Source: Bacteroidota bacterium (GTDB taxonomy: Bacteria; Bacteroidota; Bacteroidia; UKL13-3). From it: DNA of 6,261 bases. Below, in pieces: positions 5,646 to 6,261 of the stretch (position 1 is its first letter; each line of letters starts with the position of its first letter). The stretch covers positions 1 to 6,261 of the forward strand of contig VEQB01000142.1 in NCBI GenBank assembly GCA_018883485.1. Direction: 5' to 3'. Position numbers and translations under genes: made by a program. Under the pieces are notes generated by a model, which had not been told where the DNA came from, did no database searches, and worked only from the letters and a program-made list of their open reading frames with translations.

Positions 5646-6261
5646 ACCAATAAAAATTCTTTGTAAAAGTAAGTTTGGTAAAAACCATCTAATCTTGGCT
5701 TCTCTTTAAATAAGCCAAATAGGGTAGACCCACTGCCACTCATCGCTGCATAGCTAGCTCCTTTTAAATAAAATGTCTCTTTTATTTCTTTTAAAATAGG
5801 ATATAACTCAAAAACGCTTTTTTCAAAATCATTTTCCAAAAGATATTTCCATTTTTCAACGTTTTGAACCAATACTTCCTCAATTGAAATCACATCCTTT
5901 TTTTCAGGCGTAGTATGCTTAAGGCCTGCAAAGGCTGCAGCAGTGCTTATGTGGATTTCTGGGTTAATCAATACTATCCAATAGCCTTTTAAACTAAAAT
6001 TTATTGGCTTTAGAATTTCACCCCTTCCTAATCCAATGCAAGGTTTATCATATATAAAAAAGGCACAATCACTTCCTAATATGGCAGCGTAATTGCATTG
6101 TTTTTCTATACTTAGGTTCAAGCCAAAATGAGCATTTATTAATCTAATGGCATAAGCGCCATCACTAGAGCCTCCTCCCAAGCCAGCTCCCATTGGTATT
6201 TGTTTTAATAAAGCAAAAGTTACAGGTCCTAATTTATATTCCTTTGTAATTAAATGATAGG
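5642..6261 (-). CDS. ispE: 4-diphosphocytidyl-2-C-methyl-D-erythritol kinase IspE, N-terminus missing
   Basis: IspE phosphorylates CDP-methylerythritol at the 2-hydroxyl using ATP, the fourth step of the MEP route to isoprenoids. The visible C-terminal 206 or so residues contain the GHMP-kinase phosphate-binding motif IPMGAGLGGGSSDGAYA, whose glycine-rich loop binds ATP, and the C-terminal motif GASYAAMSGSGSTLFGLF, the third GHMP motif. The ATG at 6193 is internal to the first motif, and the frame stays open to the right edge with a sensible upstream sequence (YHLITKEYKLGPVTFALLKQIP), so the gene continues beyond the window; roughly 60-70 N-terminal residues are missing by comparison with family length. 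Its TAA overlaps the stop of the ABC ATPase gene by 4 bp (TTAA). No terminator hairpin of note is visible at the junction. Confidence 0.93.
   Translation of the reverse strand, partial: YHLITKEYKLGPVTFALLKQIPMGAGLGGGSSDGAYAIRLINAHFGLNLSIEKQCNYAAILGSDCAFFIYDKPCIGLGRGEILKPINFSLKGYWIVLINPEIHISTAAAFAGLKHTTPEKKDVISIEEVLVQNVEKWKYLLENDFEKSVFELYPILKEIKETFYLKGASYAAMSGSGSTLFGLFKEKPRLDGFYQTYFYKEFLLV

Noticed and set aside
5636..5651. Inverted repeat TGGCTTAAACCA at the ABC/ispE junction as a bidirectional terminator
   Set aside because: Only a few pairs around the shared TTAA with a mismatch next to the centre; far weaker than the coaD/NUDIX palindrome.
6191..6193. ATG at 6193 as the start of a short GHMP kinase
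   Set aside because: It falls inside the conserved IPMGAGLGGGSSD motif and the frame continues upstream to the window edge with IspE-like sequence.

Overview
The window reads as compact, AT-rich chromosomal DNA from a member of the Bacteroidota. Three things point there. One gene is a DUF3822 protein, a family I know essentially from that phylum. Matches to the Bacteroidota -7 promoter box (TAnnTTTG) sit just upstream of several starts. No gene has a recognisable Shine-Dalgarno sequence. I cannot place it below phylum level.

Layout from left to right: the 3' end of a thioredoxin-fold (redoxin/AhpC-TSA) protein on + (1-293); a convergent PaaI-type hotdog thioesterase on - (294-731); a 53-bp divergent promoter region; then a + run of DUF3822 (785-1639), rsmD (1630-2166) and coaD (2191-2649). 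A convergent NUDIX hydrolase on - (2646-3263) follows, only 8 bp from the divergent pyrE. From pyrE a second + run continues through pyrE (3272-3925), a PlsC-like acyltransferase (3933-4679), gatC (4669-4959) and a MacB-type ABC ATPase (4959-5645). The window closes with the 3' part of ispE on - (5642-6261), whose N-terminus lies past the right edge.

All genes with assignable roles are housekeeping: 16S rRNA methylation (RsmD), coenzyme A synthesis (CoaD), UMP synthesis (PyrE), phospholipid acylation (PlsC-like), transamidation of mischarged tRNA (GatC), MEP-pathway isoprenoid synthesis (IspE), plus thioester hydrolysis and nucleotide or phosphate hydrolysis by less specific enzymes. They do not form one pathway. 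They look like two tight transcription units of essential or core genes, with three convergent partners inserted against them.

No mobile element, CRISPR, RNA gene, phage gene or defence system is visible, and no stretch over 60 bp is non-coding. I see no clear new multi-gene system. The points worth a second look are organisational: all three convergent junctions have abutting or overlapping stop codons, one of them on a long palindrome that could be a two-way terminator; the pyrE -7 box overlaps the start codon of the opposing NUDIX gene; four of nine visible starts are GTG; and an uncharacterised DUF3822 protein overlaps rsmD.
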